Origin: Erythrobacter sp. YT30
GTDB taxonomy: Bacteria > Pseudomonadota > Alphaproteobacteria > Sphingomonadales > Sphingomonadaceae
DNA: 64,000 bases
NCBI RefSeq assembly: GCF_001542875.1
Contig: NZ_LMAF01000001.1
Location: 124,001-188,000 of the forward strand
Direction of reading: 5' to 3'
Of the stretch, positions 17,009 to 26,500 are shown one piece after another (position 1 is the first letter of the stretch; each line of letters starts with the position of its first letter). The notes below the pieces were generated by a model. The model worked only from the letters and a program-made list of their open reading frames with translations, was not told where the DNA came from and did no database searches. Both the position numbers and the translations under genes were made by a program.

Positions 17009-20000
17009 TTAGAAGCGGATGTTGAAATTCCCTCCAACAACGAAGCCGGCTTCGTTGAAGGTGTCACCCGCGCTAACGTAGCGACTAAAAACACCGAACT
17101 CAGAAGATTGGGTTAATGGCATCGCATAAACTGCTTCTGTGGTGATCCGGCGACGAGTTTCGATACCGAAAGTTTGCGTAACTGCGCCGATTTCGCCCGT
17201 TTCGCGGTTGATGACCTGGTCGCTAACAACCTCAAGCGATCCGTCTTCGACCTGAAGCGGCTGTGCCATAGAAAGACGCAGAGTGTCGTTTCCGGCAAAG
17301 ATACCGCGCTTGGTGGCGGTGACTTGACCAGCAGTGCTCCATACTGCGCCAGCATTTGTGAACAGTTGATCGCGTGCCGTTTCGGTGCGTGCACCGGTGG
17401 CCGAGATGTCGAAGGTGAAGCCATTGCCAGCATCAATCGTGGCCGAAACAGTCATAGCATCGGTTTGCGAACCACCCCCGAGCAACGCTGCAGAAGCGGT
17501 CTGCGTGCCCAGCAATGCGTTTACTTCGTTGAGGCGAGTATACTGCGCGTTGACCGACACACGATCGCTGACACGTTGCTCGATATCGAGCGTAAATGCC
17601 TGCGCTGGGCGATCACCAATAGCCTGACGAAGCAGTGCTTCTTCTGGATTTGTGTTGTTGAATTCGTCCCAGTCATCGCGGTTCTCAGAAAAGCCCACGC
17701 TGATTTTGGTGTTCGGCGTGATCTGATAGCCCATCTGCATAAAGGTTTCGCCAGAAGCGAGACCCAGAACCGGGTTTACGCCGCCGGTGAAGGGATCATG
17801 ATCGCTGATGACACCGAAGCGGTTACCAGACAGCGCCATTGCACCCTGACCGTGACCGAATGTGAACGATGCACGACCTGAAGGTTCGGTGATCGTTGCA
17901 GCACCATGGACCAAGCGCAATTCGCCGTTGGGCGCATATTGCGGCGCCATGGCGTCATAGCGCAGCGCCCACTCGCCGTTCAGATTTGAGTCGCTTGAGC
18001 GCAACTCTGTGAAGCCTGGAAGGCCATCACCGTTCGAATCAGATCCACCCGAATTGATCCATGTTGCGAAGCGATTGTTGATGTAATCCTGGAAGCGCTC
18101 CATTCCGCGACCAAGCGCGTCGGTGCTTTTCCCAATCGTGAATGCCGATGCGGGAATGCTGAAGTCGCGATACGTGTCCCCAACATTTTCAAACCCGGTA
18201 AAGAACACATCGTTCGTTTCCCACCAAGCCGGAATGCCCATGTTGAGCAATGACTGCGCACTGTGATTGACAGAGAAATAGGTTCCGCCAGCGCGCTGAT
18301 ACATAGTGAAGGACATTGCGTTGAAGTTCAGCGGGGATTGCGATGCTGCGACGTCGAGAAGACCCCAGCCGTACACTTCATCCGGTCCCGGAGCGCCGAG
18401 ATCGCGAGCAGAACGGAAAATGATCTCCGCACTCGCTTCAGGGTGCGCTGCAAGCCATTGCCAGCGATCATGCAAGAGCGAGATCGCGCCCGACACCAGA
18501 GGAGCTGCGAAAGACGTGCCTGAAACTCGCGAGACACCGCCATGGCCATCTGAGACTGCGAGAAGCATACCGGGTGCAACAACGGTGCGCATGTAGAGTT
18601 CGTTACCAGCGTTGCAGACGCCGTTTTGCACGAGGCATGCGCTGCCCGGACGGTTCGAAAAGGCTGCAATATCGCCAGCAGGATCGATCGCACCAACCAT
18701 GATAAAGGTCGGGTCGACCTGGAAATCCCAGTTGAGATTTTTGGTTTGCGTCAGGCCTTCGTTACCCGCTGCGATCACGTAGACAGTGTTATCGGCATAT
18801 TGCGCGAGATCCTTGTCTGACAGCAAATTAGCCATGCCTTGCGAGAGCACCGAACCTTTTTCACCGAGTGAGAGGTTGATGATGCTGACTTTGCCGGTGT
18901 CATTGTAGCCGTGCAGATGCAGGTTCTGCAGCTCCTCGATACCGGCCTTTACCGAACCCCAGTTGGACGTGCCTTGCTGATTGAAAGGGTTATAGGTCGC
19001 AATGTTCACGTCGGGCGCGATGCCCATAACGCCTTCGCCATCGTGCGCGCCTGCGATCAGGCTGGCAACGCCGGCGCCGTGGCCGCCCACTTCATTGAAG
19101 TGACCACCGCTATAGATGACATTGTTGCCAAGATCGGCGTCTGCGGCAAAGCTTCCGTCGATGATGCCGATGATCGTGTCGCTGCCGCCGCCTTGAATTT
19201 CGGTGACGGATGGCGTCCAGTTGATCGCAGACATCCAGTGATCGACCGCGTCGATACCGGCATATTGGTTCAACGCATCATGCCAATCGAGATAAAGCAT
19301 CGCGCGCTCGCTCTTCGTCATATATTCGAGCGAGGCACGATCGTTTGGATTGGCGCCATGGCGAGCAAACACTTCGTTCACCAGCACGTCAAAGGATTGG
19401 CCGGTCTTCTCGGTGTAGGCTGCGCCGAATTGGGTTCTGCCTTCGTCAATCATGGATTGAAGAGCCGTCATCATGCGCGATGGAGCGCCGTCACGGATAA
19501 TAACGCCATTCCCATCGAGAAGGATGAGGCCGAAACGTTCCTCCACCAAATCGATGCTCTGATAGTGCGACTGCCAGAAGGTGCTCAGATTATCGAGATG
19601 ACCTTCGAACGCGACGATATCGCCATAGAAGGGATTAATATCGCCCCAGAACGCGGTGATGTCGCCGTAGAACGGATTGATGTCACCCCAGAACGCATCG
19701 ATATTGCCGTAAAATGGGTTGATGTCGCCATAGAATGGATTGATGTTCCCGTAGAACGGGTTGATGTCGCCCCAGAACGCATCGATATTCCCATAGAACG
19801 GGTTGATGTTTCCGTAGAACGGATCGATGTTTCCATAGAGAGGATCGACGCTGCGCAGCGTTACTGTGCCATCCGGCGTGTTCGTAGCATTTGCGCTAAG
19901 CGTTGGCAGTATTGGCGCTGTGACGGGCGCGCTTTCAATTGCACTCAGGTTGCCAGCGGTTGGCGCGGGCGCGCTGTAGCCAGCGATCGCCGGATATTGG

Positions 20001-20230
20001 AAAGGTGCAAGCGGTGGCTCTGGAGCCAAAACCAAAGCTTCCGGTGCAACTGGTCCGATCCGGAAGCTATCATTGCTCTGTTCGTCATCGTTAGCCGTTT
20101 GGTCTTCGGCTGTTTCTTCGACGACCTCGGCAATCGCTTCGGCAACCTCGGCGTCGCTAGCATGGGCTGTGCCCATCAGCGAGACCATCAAGGCAACACT
20201 TGCAGTGCCATATGTAAGAGCGGTCTTCAT
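17009..20230 (-). CDS. Secreted S8 serine protease with heptad repeats and autotransporter-like C-terminus
   Basis: 1073 residues. Signal peptide (cleavage after AHA, about 24), acidic then Pro-rich linker, and 12 tandem heptads of the type NPFYGNI/DAFWGDI (129-212). A conserved 110-residue pre-domain follows, ending at HWMSAINW. The subtilisin domain is at about 350-640, with Asp358 (IIGIIDG), His384 (GGHGAGVASL), oxyanion Asn490 (AAGNEG) and Ser573 (SGTSFAAP). The C-terminal 300 residues have alternating aromatic beta-strands and end FNIRF, the terminal Phe expected of an outer-membrane barrel. It probably sits at the cell surface. The paralogue at 23593 shares every module. The barrel assignment is from pattern only. 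Confidence 0.88.
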   Translation of the reverse strand: MKTALTYGTASVALMVSLMGTAHASDAEVAEAIAEVVEETAEDQTANDDEQSNDSFRIGPVAPEALVLAPEPPLAPFQYPAIAGYSAPAPTAGNLSAIESAPVTAPILPTLSANATNTPDGTVTLRSVDPLYGNIDPFYGNINPFYGNIDAFWGDINPFYGNINPFYGDINPFYGNIDAFWGDINPFYGDITAFWGDINPFYGDIVAFEGHLDNLSTFWQSHYQSIDLVEERFGLILLDGNGVIIRDGAPSRMMTALQSMIDEGRTQFGAAYTEKTGQSFDVLVNEVFARHGANPNDRASLEYMTKSERAMLYLDWHDALNQYAGIDAVDHWMSAINWTPSVTEIQGGGSDTIIGIIDGSFAADADLGNNVIYSGGHFNEVGGHGAGVASLIAGAHDGEGVMGIAPDVNIATYNPFNQQGTSNWGSVKAGIEELQNLHLHGYNDTGKVSIINLSLGEKGSVLSQGMANLLSDKDLAQYADNTVYVIAAGNEGLTQTKNLNWDFQVDPTFIMVGAIDPAGDIAAFSNRPGSACLVQNGVCNAGNELYMRTVVAPGMLLAVSDGHGGVSRVSGTSFAAPLVSGAISLLHDRWQWLAAHPEASAEIIFRSARDLGAPGPDEVYGWGLLDVAASQSPLNFNAMSFTMYQRAGGTYFSVNHSAQSLLNMGIPAWWETNDVFFTGFENVGDTYRDFSIPASAFTIGKSTDALGRGMERFQDYINNRFATWINSGGSDSNGDGLPGFTELRSSDSNLNGEWALRYDAMAPQYAPNGELRLVHGAATITEPSGRASFTFGHGQGAMALSGNRFGVISDHDPFTGGVNPVLGLASGETFMQMGYQITPNTKISVGFSENRDDWDEFNNTNPEEALLRQAIGDRPAQAFTLDIEQRVSDRVSVNAQYTRLNEVNALLGTQTASAALLGGGSQTDAMTVSATIDAGNGFTFDISATGARTETARDQLFTNAGAVWSTAGQVTATKRGIFAGNDTLRLSMAQPLQVEDGSLEVVSDQVINRETGEIGAVTQTFGIETRRRITTEAVYAMPLTQSSEFGVFSRYVSAGDTFNEAGFVVGGNFNIRF
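19595..19846 (-). repeat. Twelve tandem 21-bp coding repeats
   Basis: Codes residues 129-212 of the S8 protease as twelve uninterrupted heptads with consensus (D/N)-(P/A)-F-(Y/W)-G-(N/D)-I. DNA identity between units is high (AACGGGTTGATGTT-like on the plus strand), which points to recent expansion. The period is exactly seven residues throughout. Confidence 0.95.
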
Positions 20231-20565
20231 AATACTTACCCAAATTCCCTTTTGGCGAAACTTTCACCTGTCACGTCTCACCCAATACGAAGGGAATGTG
20301 GGAACCTCGTTGATGCGGTTGGTTAAGATTTTAAGAAGTTAAATCGCACGTGGGGCGGGGATTTTTCGCCTCGATTTTGCCAGGATCCGCGCAAGGCGGG
20401 CGCTCCAATCGTTAAGGCGGGGTAAACGGCAACGGAAGTGTCCATGCGGCGACTGAGCCAATCGTAAATCAATTAACGGGTAAACCGTTTCGCGACGAAC
20501 TTTCGAGGGGGGAATCGGCGGGTGTTAGTTGGCTGAATGCGCGGCATGAGGCCAAGGGCGACGGT
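20231..20565. other. Intergenic stretch upstream of the first S8 protease
   Basis: 335 bases between the response-regulator stop and the S8 protease ATG. It should hold the protease promoter and the end of the kinase/regulator transcript. Two AAGGCGGG words lie about 20 bases apart near 20393-20420. I see no strong terminator, riboswitch or gene. Confidence 0.5.
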
Positions 20566-20964
20566 TCAATCGAGAACGATGTCTGCGCCTTTGCCCTGGG
20601 CCAGAACGCGGCCCATGGATGATAGCAATTCCTGAAGCGCCACTGGCTTCATGATGACATCGTCAGCTTTGACCGCCTCACAGCGTTCACGAAGGTCAGC
20701 TGAGGTGTCGGCAGTGACGACGATGACTGGCAGATTGCAGATGGGCGCGGGCATTTTGCGCATTTCCTTAACCGCAGTAAGCCCGTCCATGCCGGGCATG
20801 CGCACATCCATCAGAACGATGTCGAATTCCTGTTCCTGGACGGCCTTCAGTCCCGCTTCGGCATCGATTGCCTCAGTCATGGATGCACCTGCAACGTCCA
20901 GCATGTCGCGCACGACTTGCCGGTTCATTGCATTGTCTTCCACGTATAACACGCGCACGGGCAC
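20566..20964 (-). CDS. Single-domain response regulator (CheY-like)
   Basis: 132 residues, one receiver domain with no output domain. The acidic pocket (YVEDNAMN), the phospho-acceptor Asp in VLMDVRMPGMDG (about 53), the switch Thr (VVTADTS) and Lys (VIMKPVAL) are all present. It would receive phosphate from a partner kinase and act by protein contact. The obvious partner is the hybrid kinase whose stop lies 58 bases upstream in the same transcription direction. Because the kinase's own receiver is degenerate, this may be its true phosphate acceptor; that is inference. Confidence 0.93.
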   Translation of the reverse strand: MPVRVLYVEDNAMNRQVVRDMLDVAGASMTEAIDAEAGLKAVQEQEFDIVLMDVRMPGMDGLTAVKEMRKMPAPICNLPVIVVTADTSADLRERCEAVKADDVIMKPVALQELLSSMGRVLAQGKGADIVLD

Positions 20965-21022
20965 ATTCTCCGGTTAAGAGGAATTTACCTTACGAAGAAA
21001 CTGTTCACGAAGTGTTACGTCG

Positions 21023-23506
21023 CTACGCCGCAGAAGCCAAATCGGTCGGATCGCCCATATCTTCCTGGCGGTCAAAGTGCTCTTCAAGAGCGGCGATTAA
21101 TGCATCCCCGGCAATCGGCTTCAGCAGCAATTGCGAGTGCGCCAGCTGCGTGATCTGATCAATGGGAAGCTCCCCGTTAGGAGAGAGAAGAACGGTTGTT
21201 GTCACGCCCGCCAAAGAGGCATGGCTCAACAGGTCGCGCAGACGAGAAAGGTTCTCCTCATTCTCGGCGACCGACCCTGCATCCAGCACGACATGATCGA
21301 CCTGCTTTGCATCGATTGCGGCGATGCATTGCTCTGCCGTTTCCAAACCGCTGATCGATTTAACATGCGGTTCGATCAGCCCGGCAAGAATGGCCTGCTT
21401 CATCTGGTTAGCTTCAATCAGGCCAAGGCGGCATTCTGATAGGTTTTCAGGCGCCGCCGCGTCATCATGCGCCGCTGCCTCAACTTCTGTCACGGGAAGA
21501 AGCAGCCGGAATGTTGATCCTTCTCCGTCTTTGCTTTCAAGCTCGATCGTGCCGCCAAGAGCAGTAGCGAGATTGCGGCAGATGGAAAGGCCGAGCCCTG
21601 TGCCGCTGAATTCGCGTGTAGTTGCGTTGTCAACCTGATGAAAAGCTTCGAAAATTTGGCTTTGCTGGTTCTGGGGTATGCCGATCCCTGTGTCCGCCAC
21701 TTCAATTGTGATCTGGCCTGCTTCCTCATTATGAAGAGCGCGTAAGGCGACTGAGCCTTCGCGAGTGAACTTTACGGCATTTGAAAGCAAGTTGAAGATT
21801 ACCTGGCGCAGCCTTCCGCCATCAGTCTCTATCAGATCTGGAAGCTCGCCAATCTGCTCTTGATAATCGAGATCCTTCTCTCTCAGTTTATCGCCCCACA
21901 GATTGCCGGCATCTACAAGGATCGCCTTCACGGAAGTCGGTGCAAGATCGATGCTGACCTCGCCGCTTTCCATCTTCGCAACGTCAAGCAGATCATCGAC
22001 CAGCGCTTTCATCGTCTGGCCAGCGCTCTGGATCAGCTTCGCGCGTTTGAGGTTGTCTTCATCAATCGTCCGACTTGCAACAAGCACCTGCGCTGTGCCC
22101 AAAATGCCGTTCAAAGGCGTCCGGATTTCGTGGCTGGTCATAGCCAGGAAATCGGTCTTGGCTTTCAGCGCGTGCTCAAGATCGGTGTTAACCGCAGTCA
22201 GCTCGTTGTTGGCCTCGCGCACTTCATTGCGACTGCGTCTGATGCTGAAGAAAGCGGCGAGCGTAAGGCCCAGAACGATCATCAACGCGACGGCAACGCC
22301 GACAAAGGCCATGGTTCGAAATTCTGATCGTTCACGCTCAATCTGGATGTCGCGCTTAAGCTGACCTTGTTTCAACTGCGATATGCGCAGGTTCTGGTTT
22401 GCAAAGTCGAACTGGGCGGCAAGCAATTGCGTGCTGGCATCAGACACAAGATCGCGCGCCTGACTATCTAGCCGTTGGAATGCGCGCAGATGGGCGAGGG
22501 CTTTACCTTGCTGACCAAGTTCGTCGAACACCTTCGCGCCAAGTTCGTGAAATTCGCGATAGACAAGATCGGTGGTTTCAAAATCCGCACCTGCAAACGC
22601 CTGATCAAGAAATTGCGCTGCGCGAGCTTTGGCTCCGCGCTCATAGGCAATACGTGCCTGAACGCCGTACACAAAGTTGCGCCAATCGGCCGCTTCCCCA
22701 TTTCGGGCTAGGGCAAGTGCGCGATCGGCGGTCGCGCTGGCATTGGCCAGTTTGCCTTGTTCGACCTGAACAAGCGCGAGATTGCTCAGGATGCGCGTTT
22801 CAAGAAGCGGGCTCTCGAGCTCGCGCGCGGCCTCGATTGCCAGGCCATACTCACGCTCTGCTTCATCAAAGCGGCTGAGCATCTTGTAGGTCTCGCCGAG
22901 GTTGTTGTGATTTGAAAGCGCGAAGCCTGGGTCATCGTTGTAGAGATCAACAGCCTGCTCGTAGTAATTGAGCGTACGCTCGTAATCGCCCGCTTCCCAA
23001 TAGATCTGGCCGAGGTCCTGCAGTGCAATGGCTTGCGACCGCGTGATACCTGCTTCGCGGAAGATTTCGAATGCGGCCTGATAATCTGACATCGCAGATT
23101 GCACATCGCCCGACATGGCACGAACGGCACCTCGCGAGCGCAACAGATCACCGTTCAGCTTGGTGCCGGGTGCAGCTTTCTCGACGACGGAAAGAGCCTC
23201 GGTCGCGATTTCGCCGGCGTCATCGAGACGATTTAGGAAGATGAGCGCTTCGGCCTTTAACCACAGCGCTGTCGCACGCCTCACACTGTTTTCGCTGTTA
23301 GCTCGGTTTCCAGCAAGTTTGAGCGCGCGTTCGGAACTGGCGAGAGCCTTTTCAGGATCGGCCATCATGTCCGATTTGGCCGCCTCGATAGCCTCGTCGA
23401 ACGCAGAAGCCGCAGCCTCGCTTTGTACGCGATCCTGCGCCGCCAACGGTAGTGCGCTGCTCGCAAAGATTGACGCTAGAAGCGTGAAGGCGAAAAAAGC
23501 TCTCAT
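21023..23506 (-). CDS. Periplasmic-TPR hybrid histidine kinase with degenerate receiver
   Basis: 827 residues from the ATG at 23506, which gives a standard signal peptide (MRAFFAFTLLASIFASSALP); an ATG six codons upstream is possible. TPR-type repeats run to about 375, then a membrane helix (about 399-421), a coiled linker, HisKA with His459 (MTSHEIRTPLNG), and HATPase with N, G1 and G2 boxes (NLLSNAVKF, DTGIGIP, GTGLGLSI). The C-terminal receiver-like domain keeps an Asp (VVLDAG) and Lys (LLLKPI), but the acidic pocket reads LIEAN and the MPG loop is lost, so phosphotransfer there is doubtful. The sensor half resembles the GGDEF-EAL protein at 14365. Confidence 0.92.
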   Translation of the reverse strand: MRAFFAFTLLASIFASSALPLAAQDRVQSEAAASAFDEAIEAAKSDMMADPEKALASSERALKLAGNRANSENSVRRATALWLKAEALIFLNRLDDAGEIATEALSVVEKAAPGTKLNGDLLRSRGAVRAMSGDVQSAMSDYQAAFEIFREAGITRSQAIALQDLGQIYWEAGDYERTLNYYEQAVDLYNDDPGFALSNHNNLGETYKMLSRFDEAEREYGLAIEAARELESPLLETRILSNLALVQVEQGKLANASATADRALALARNGEAADWRNFVYGVQARIAYERGAKARAAQFLDQAFAGADFETTDLVYREFHELGAKVFDELGQQGKALAHLRAFQRLDSQARDLVSDASTQLLAAQFDFANQNLRISQLKQGQLKRDIQIERERSEFRTMAFVGVAVALMIVLGLTLAAFFSIRRSRNEVREANNELTAVNTDLEHALKAKTDFLAMTSHEIRTPLNGILGTAQVLVASRTIDEDNLKRAKLIQSAGQTMKALVDDLLDVAKMESGEVSIDLAPTSVKAILVDAGNLWGDKLREKDLDYQEQIGELPDLIETDGGRLRQVIFNLLSNAVKFTREGSVALRALHNEEAGQITIEVADTGIGIPQNQQSQIFEAFHQVDNATTREFSGTGLGLSICRNLATALGGTIELESKDGEGSTFRLLLPVTEVEAAAHDDAAAPENLSECRLGLIEANQMKQAILAGLIEPHVKSISGLETAEQCIAAIDAKQVDHVVLDAGSVAENEENLSRLRDLLSHASLAGVTTTVLLSPNGELPIDQITQLAHSQLLLKPIAGDALIAALEEHFDRQEDMGDPTDLASAA

Positions 23507-23551
23507 GCTGCAGGCCTTAACCATACGCCGTTAACAAACCGCCAAACAGAA

Positions 23552-23579
23552 CCCCTCGCACCCATAAAGGCGCGAGGGG
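23552..23579 (-). terminator. Hairpin between second S8 protease and kinase
   Basis: Stem CCCCTCGC (23552-23559) and GCGAGGGG (23572-23579), followed on the minus strand by TTCTGTTT. It lies 14 bases after the protease stop and could end or attenuate that transcript before the kinase gene. Confidence 0.6.
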
Positions 23580-23592
23580 CCTGTCAAATTCA

Positions 23593-26500
23593 TCAAAAAG
23601 CGATCCGGAACTTCATGCCGCCGACGTAGTCGGGGTTATCAGCCCGAAGGTTTGATTGCGGACGCAGTTCTGCTCGGGCGAACAGGCTAAATTCGCCTGC
23701 GCCGTTCATCACTGGTGCAGCATAGTGCCCTTCGGCCACATAGCGGCGCGGCACGTCATTGGCGATGTCAAAGCTTTGCGTGACAACGCCGATTTCGCCT
23801 GTTTGACGGTCAATAACGGCGACTTGGTCGATCTCCATGAAACCACGCTCAAGTGTAAGCGGTTGTGCCATGGTGAAGCGCAGCCTGTCGTTTTCGCCCA
23901 ACACCCCAACTTTCGATGCTCCCAGCTGAAATGCGCTGGAGAAATCATCGCGAACCTGGAATGCCGCATTGCGTGAAGAGCTGCTTGTTGAACCTGTTGC
24001 CGATCCAAAGACGCTGAGCCCGCTGCCGAGGTCGAAATCGGCCGCAACCGTCATGCCTGTAGTCCGCGTGCCATTGCCAAAATCCGACGGCTCCAACGAA
24101 CGCACGCCGAACAGCGCATCGCGCTCATCCAGCATGGTGTAGGCAAGCGATATGGTCGATGCGCCAGAAAAGGCATAGTCCAAACGAACGGTGCTAGCTT
24201 GCGCCTCATAGTCGCCGCGCTCTTGGATGAGCGCGCGATCGGCAAGACCAAAGTCCTCACGTGCAATGCGTTCTTCAAGTGCGCCATCGCGGCGGCTGGT
24301 TGCAAAGCTGAGGTTCAATCCGTCAACCAATTCAGCGCGGGCAGCCATGTGCGCGCCGCCTGATGCAAAGCCCAAGAGTGGGTTCGCGCCACCAGTGATG
24401 GGGTTGTAATCGGACGTGAGGCCCAGACTGCGCTGACCGCCCAAAAGGGCAGTGCCGTCGCCATAGCCGAAAGCAAATCCAAATGAGCTGTCTGGGCCAT
24501 TGACGATCACTGATGTTTCAAGATCAGGCCGAGCGAGAAACTGGTTCCCAACAACGACGTTTTGTGTGCCGCTAAATGCGAAAGACCATCCATCGCCCAA
24601 TGGCATTGCTGCGGTCTGCTGCATGTCTGAGAAGCCTGCGGTGCCGCCCGAAGGGCCAGAACCCAGCCAGCCGACAAAGCGATTGTACATGAACTCGGAC
24701 AGAGTGACGCCGCCGACCGACGTATCAAACATGCGTGATGAAAGAGGGATCAGGAAGTCGCGGCGCGTGTTCACCAGATCTTCGAACACGCTGAAATACA
24801 TATCCTGCGCGGTCCAAGAAGATTGGAAGCCGCCTTCGAGCAACTGAGCCGATGAAAATTGCTCCGGCTGGTCCCACCAATTGCCATTTCGATTGTTCAG
24901 ATAATACGTCAGATTGTTGAAATCGAGCGGAGCCTGGCTGCCTTCGATGTTGAGAAGACCGTGGCCATAAACCGCATCGACACCCGGCGCGCCGAGATCG
25001 GTCGCGCTTTCCAAGATCGCCTTGGCGACATCCTCGGGGAAATAGCGGAGCCACGGCCAGCGATCCTGCACAAGCGCGATGGCACCCGAAACGAGCGGCG
25101 TTGCAAACGAAGTTCCCGAAACTCGGGTGGTGCCGCCTTGGCCATCCGATGCCAGGATCATCTCACCCGGAGCGACAATGAAATGGTTCATCAACAGACC
25201 GCTTTGGCTGAGGTATGACCCATCGGCAAATGCAGGGTCCGAGCCATCGAAGGCAGCATTGTTTTCGCAAACACCGTTGTTGAGCAAGCATGCCGTTCCG
25301 GGGCGGTTTGAAAATGCAGAGATTTCCAGATTGGTGTCGACCGAACCGACAAGGATGAAGTTCGCGTCGAACGCTCCACCAAATTCGACATCGTTGGCCT
25401 GCGTAATGCCGTCATTGCCTGCTGCAATCACGAAAACCGAAGTGTTCAGCCACGTATCGGGAGATTCCACGAACACATCGCGCCATTCACCGGGCATCGC
25501 TTCGCCGCTGACCCCCAGCGAAAGGTTGATGACGTTTGCGCCGCGCTGGCGTACTTGCTTAATACCCTCGGTTACATCTGCCCAGCTAGCCGTGTAGGTT
25601 TCGTCGAACGGGTTGTAGGCAGCGATGAGTGAATTGGGGGCAATACCCATCACACCAAAGCCGTCATGGGGGGCCGCGATAAGGCTGCCAACAGCTGCGC
25701 CGTGCGACTGATCGAGAGTCTCGTACCCGCCCGAATAGATCACTTTCTGCGAAATGTCGGCGGTTTCAGCGACGAAGAAGTCGATCAGGCCTATAATGGA
25801 TTTCGAACCACCGCTCTGCGCTTGGGTAATGCTTGGATTCCAATTGACCGCGTGCATCCAGTGATCGACCTGATCCATCCCGCTGAAATTCAGCAGATTG
25901 TCATACCAGTCGAGAACGAATGCCTGGCGTTCATAGCGTGTCCAATTCGGCAGATCGCTCAGATCGTCGCGGTTAACACCCCACTTTGCAAAGAAGGCAT
26001 TGGCAAAGCCGCCCTTGAAGCCTTTGCCCGTGCGCTCTCTGATCGGATCTTTCCATTTGTTCCGGGCGCTTCGATACATCTTGTCGAGCGCAGCTTCCAT
26101 GGCTGGGACATCGCCATATTCCCAAGCGACAAGTAGATCCGAGGCTTGTGGGACGAACTTGTCGGAGAATGTCCGGATACGCCCGATTTTGGGATCAATC
26201 TCGCCGCCTTCAGGCGTTAAGTCGCCCCAGAAAGAACGGATGTTGCCCTTAAATGGATCAATATCGTCTTCGAATGCGCGAATTCGGCCACCTAGTGAAT
26301 CGATATCACCCTCGAATGTCCGGATGCGCCCGATAAATGGCTCAAGATCGCCTTCGAAGCTGCGAATTCGCCCACCGTTTGGATCGATCTCGCCCTCGAA
26401 GGTGCGGATGCGCCCGCCAAGTGGATCAAGCTCGCGCTCTCCGAATGAACGAATGCGGCCCCCAAGCGGATCGAGAGGACGCGTATCGTCTGTTGTCTCT

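Noticed and set aside
19595..19846. Regular 21-bp repeats that could be taken for a CRISPR or minisatellite array
   Set aside because: There are no unique spacers and the repeats are in frame inside a signal-peptide-bearing protein.
18911..20326. A 471-codon open frame on the plus strand, antisense to the first S8 protease
   Set aside because: It is the complement of the protease and its heptad repeats, with periodic VDVAIERIDV-like sequence forced by the repeats, no ribosome site and no family. The minus-strand frame has signal peptide, catalytic triad and homologue.
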